64,000 bases of DNA from Diphasiastrum complanatum. Its lineage: Eukaryota > Streptophyta > Lycopodiopsida > Lycopodiales > Lycopodiaceae. Both the position numbers and the translations under genes were made by a program. Positions 60,514-64,000 of this stretch are shown here, in pieces. Numbering within the stretch: position 1 is the stretch's first letter; every line of letters begins with the position of its first letter. The notes below the pieces were generated by a model. That model was not told the DNA's origin and searched no databases. It saw only the letters and a program-made list of their open reading frames with translations. The DNA is taken from NCBI GenBank assembly GCA_029204225.1, contig CM055092.1, positions 21,975,669 through 22,039,668 of the forward strand, given 5' to 3'.

Positions 60514-62629
60514 CTCCCTCTTCAACTAGTTTTGGCATAGTTTTGACAATCGAACTTTGATCCAACTTTAGAATGATCTCCATCCTAAGTATAGATCTCC
60601 TTTCTAAGGTTCTAAAGTATCTTTCATAATTGATATAGAGAATAGTGTCCAAATTGGATGCTTCACTATTTCTTACATCAATTTTACACATCAAGATATA
60701 ACTAGAACATGAAGAACCAAATAGAATGTGAATGAAATGATTCCTCCATGCTTCAAACTTTGAACTCTCTGGAAAATTACAGCAACCAAACAATAAATGT
60801 GAGTGATGACCATTTGCTTGCTTGTGTCCTCCAACTTTGTCCTTTCTTGATATGTCTCCACCATAAAACTCCATGAATGAGCCTCCATTTCCATCTTGCC
60901 ACAAGAAACCATCAAACCTTGAAAATACATGAGTAGGTGAGTACATTAATGATGCAAATCCAGCACCAAATGACTCCATAAACCAAGTAGGTTGCACTAG
61001 TCCATCTTCAAGATCTACTTGACACAAGAAAATGACCATGAATTCACCAAAAATTGACAATCTCCAAGTATTGGCACCAAGTAGCTCAACACTTGAGAAC
61101 TTGATCATGGATGAGTGATATAATGAGCCTCCATTAGCCTCATTTCCATCAGCAAAACCAGCCAAGAATGCTAGTACAACTCCAATGATAAGATATTGCA
61201 AGACAATGTAGCTAGTTTGTCCATATCTTGACAATTTGCACACATCCACATGAAATAGCTCAAACATGAGATAAAACAAGTAAAGAAAACTTGAACGACA
61301 CTTCCTTGCTGCTCCTTTGACCTTACTTGACTCTTCAACAAGCTGCAAAAACAGATCCAAAACATCTTTGCCAAATACCCTTCCTTTGATGCTCTTGACT
61401 AGCTCTAAATTGCCACCTTCCCTTTTGACTAGTTGAAGCGCTTTGAGACCAACCTCTTGATCTTCCTCTTGACCATCAAAGTCATTGAGCAAACTTTGTT
61501 TTTCAGATCCATTACTTGATTTTCTAGTATGAAAACCATGAGAAGCAATATCCACTTGCATAGCATCATCTACACAAGAAGATTCTCCAAAACATGTGAG
61601 TAAAGCAAAAATGAGTCGCTTCTACTTGCTTACCTTTCTCTTGATCATCAAAGATATGAATATCTTCAGACCTGAACCTCTGGAAATACTCCCTCTTAAA
61701 CATATGATCTAGATCAAACAATATCTCGTCAATGCTTGATCTCAAATTTCCACAAAGGTTAGTGAAAACAATGTCATCAATGTCACCATCATAAATCAAA
61801 AGATAGATTCCAAAGTTTCCATCCAACATGAAGTAAGTAGGTGAAGATGAGTATCAAAACTAATACATCTAGCCTTCTCGAGTCCATAACAAACCTCAAT
61901 AAGCTCACCAATGAGATCTCCCTTTCCTTGAAGAAATTGCCTCTCAATTTGCTCCATGTAGTCTTCTCCAACCAACCTTTTGCCATCTTGATCATGAATG
62001 ATCAATTCATAATCATAGAATCCTTTGAGTTGATGAAGAGATGTGAGATCCATGCCTTGGATCTTCCCAAGAACCAATATTCCATTGCTCTTTCCTTCAT
62101 AAGACCCCCTCTTAATGATTGCATCATAAGAAGTAGAAAGCTCAAAGACATTAGAAGCCATGAAAAAAATGATTCGTACCTTCAACATAAGGATGATTGA
62201 AGTAATCTCTTTTTTCAAACAAGAACTTCTACTCAATGTTTTAGGTAATGAATCATATGATAATGATTCTTCCTCACTATCATTCACAATGACATCATTC
62301 AAAGTACATCCTACTTTGAACTCTTCACATACTTCTCTTCTTCTTGACTTGTGACTATCTTCCTCACCAAGTCTCTTGATAGAACCATTTGATCTACTCT
62401 CTTTATGAAGACATGTGACTCCACTTGTTGGAAAAATGACTTTTTTGGAATCATAATAAAAGAATGTAGAAGAACCACCTCCTTCATGCATGCACCTAGC
62501 AATATCCTTTTCCATATGATCAAAGAAATCATTAACAACAATCTTTTCCAAGGAAGAACCTTCACCTCCATTGATGAAGTTAGCTCTTTCCTTACCTTTT
62601 GCATGCTTGCACTTGCCATGAAGAACCAT
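60509..62629 (-). CDS. Unrecognised coding region of element 7 (350- and 277-codon ORFs)
   Basis: Two long minus-strand ORFs (61796-62629 and 60509-61561) are bridged by a third frame (61566-61829), as if one long reading frame had taken two frameshifts. The upper part is rich in Lys, Glu and Ser. The lower part holds a likely membrane helix (YIVLQYLIIGVVLAFLAGFA) and ends MPKLVEEGV just before the polypurine tract. They occupy the place of integrase, RT and RNase H, but I see no YVDD, DDE or RNase H motif. It may be a captured or lineage-specific ORF of a non-autonomous element. Function unknown. Confidence 0.45.
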
Positions 62630-63205
62630 TTAAACACCATCATTATCCTCAAGACTAGCCAAGTTAGCACAAAGATGAACATCTCCAAGAAGCATATTAG
62701 ATCTTGACCTAGATCTAGCATAAGAAAGCTTTTTAGACTTTGCATAAGATCCACCAATCTTATTGATGCTAAAAGGTAACTTTGGGAAGTTGAGACCAAT
62801 CTCCTTTTCCATTCCATCCTTTTTGTTAGCCATAACAAAGGCATCAAGCTTGAAAAGTCTACCTTGTCTATTGCCCCTAGCAACCAAGATTTCTTTCTTT
62901 GTAATGAAACAAGCATCACCACCAAACTTTACCATGTATCCTTTCTCTATCATTTTGACCAACACTTAGCAAATTTTTTGAAAGTGAAGGAATGTAAAGA
63001 ACACCATCAAGTCTTGCTTTCCTATTAGTACAGATACAAATTGGAATTGAACCAATACCTTCAATCACACACTCACCACCATTGGCCATGTGAATTGCTT
63101 TCTTGGCTCCATCATAAGTGAACAAAGAAGTAAAGAACTCCATTATGTGTGAACTAGCTCCACTATCAATCCACCATGAATCTTTGTCACCTTCACTTGA
63201 TAGAA
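62630..63205 (-). pseudogene. Element 7 copia-type protease and pre-integrase region
   Basis: 62916-63209 on the minus strand reads KDSWWIDSGASSHIMEFFTS (retropepsin D-S-G) and GVLYIPSLSKNLLSVGQ. After a frameshift 62630-62965 continues (VKFGGDACFITKKEILVARG). A single in-frame TAA at 62630-62632 separates it from the next 277-codon frame. The family is clear from the IDSGASSH and LSKNLLSVGQ motifs. Confidence 0.82.
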
Positions 63206-63313
63206 CCAAAACATAAAATATGTTTGATGTCCGTACAATTACAGTACCCTACTGTATTTCACACGTGTGAAACCAAAAATAGCAATAAATGAGCATTCTA
63301 CACACAAGATTGT
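63206..63313 (-). repeat. 5' LTR remnant of element 7
   Basis: It matches 60031-60138 with few differences. The outer part of this LTR, the primer site and gag are missing: the remnant joins the protease directly. Confidence 0.75.
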
Positions 63314-63521
63314 TACCATTGCTAGATGCTTAATTGAAAATGTGCCAATAGATTCTGGTTCAAGTGTGAACATAATAATAGAAGACATAGCTCATGCTTT
63401 GGGGCTGATTGACATTCGACCAACACAGCGAAATATCAAGTTAGCAGATTCGACTCGACAAAAACCTGCCGGAAAATTGAAGGATGTCACTGTATATATT
63501 GAAGAAATAAAATGTTTCTAG
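63314..63521 (+). pseudogene. Ty3/gypsy protease fragment
   Basis: The plus strand reads IARCLIENVPIDSGSSVNII, then IKLADSTRQKPAGKLKDVTV, a gypsy retropepsin with D-S-G intact and the conserved ladder of the second half. It is cut off on the left by the element 7 LTR remnant and ends at a stop at 63519. Confidence 0.78.
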
Positions 63522-64000
63522 TGCCAAAGCCTTGCTAGCTCTCCACTCTGATTCTGACAGAAAAGACACAAGAAACGAAATTGTTTATGAACAATTGCAT
63601 GACACATGACATGAAATTGTTTCACGACACAAAATCATTCTTGCTCCATGAACGGCCAAGAAGATCAGCAAGTACCAAGGGGTACAAATATTTGATCAGA
63701 TATCATGACATCAGTAGAAGTACTCTAGATCATGGCTAATCTGCCACTCTTGTAATTCGCAATTAGTTGTAGATGTTTAATCTTTCTAATCTAGAAGTTA
63801 CACGACGCGACACAAAAAAGCTTGCGAACTATATACTTTCTGTTTGATGCATAGTACAAGAAGAAAAGAAAGACGAAAAATATAGAATACATGTCTGCCT
63901 GTGATTCGTAGATCCAAAAGTCCACTAGTAAGCGAGACATTATTCGTGAGAGAACTGTATTTCTCTCACGCCAATGCACTGCGTGGTCTTTCACACAATG
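63522..64000. other. No gene recognised
   Basis: AT-rich sequence to the window end; no domain, LTR end or RNA gene could be supported. Confidence 0.5.

Overview
The window is nuclear DNA of a flowering plant; I cannot place the lineage. The evidence is one host gene of plant type with spliceable exons, chromodomain-bearing Ty3/gypsy elements, Ty1/copia and LINE relics, initiator-Met-tRNA primer sites, and many long (CT)n/(AG)n microsatellites. Most of the sequence is transposon. No bacterial operon, CRISPR array, rRNA or tRNA gene was seen.

Left part (1-22.4 kb). After about 4 kb of unrecognised AT-rich DNA and a copia relic comes a three-level nest of LTR retrotransposons, each level closed by its own 5-bp target duplication. 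Element 1 (4873-21485, minus strand, flanks GAAAT) has 1246-bp LTRs and no coding region. Inside it lies element 2 (6987-18514, plus strand, flanks CTTAG), with 921-bp LTRs and one intact Gag ORF (737 codons) but no reverse transcriptase or integrase. Inside the 3' LTR of element 2 lies element 3 (11864-18137, plus strand, flanks GATGA), with nearly the same LTRs and one intact Pol ORF (1160 codons: protease, RT, RNase H, integrase, chromodomain) but no Gag. All three share a primer-binding site, a 5' leader with five hairpin-like GTGCT...AGCAC units, and a hairpin next to the polypurine tract. The simplest reading is a split retrotransposon system: a Gag carrier, a Pol carrier and an empty passenger that share packaging and priming signals. 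A head-to-head truncated LTR follows at 21498-22442.

Middle part (22.4-43.7 kb). One host gene, a VMP1/KMS1-type ER membrane protein, can be assembled from nine coding exons (23494-43373, 473 residues), with consistent phases at every junction. Its sixth intron is 12.7 kb and has trapped LINE remnants, a decayed minus-strand chromovirus that split a LINE, a copia fragment and a gypsy gag fragment. The tail of exon 6 with its splice donor is tandemly duplicated. Intron 8 is only 78 bp, is mostly a (CT)n tract and has no stop codon.

Right part (43.7-64 kb). This holds old copia and gypsy fragments, short tandem duplications, a candidate small two-exon gene near 52 kb (weak), a decayed Pol-type relative of element 3 (53180-57050), a copia gag/protease relic (57.8-60.0 kb), a minus-strand copia-like element with long unrecognised ORFs (60.0-63.3 kb), and a gypsy protease fragment at the end.
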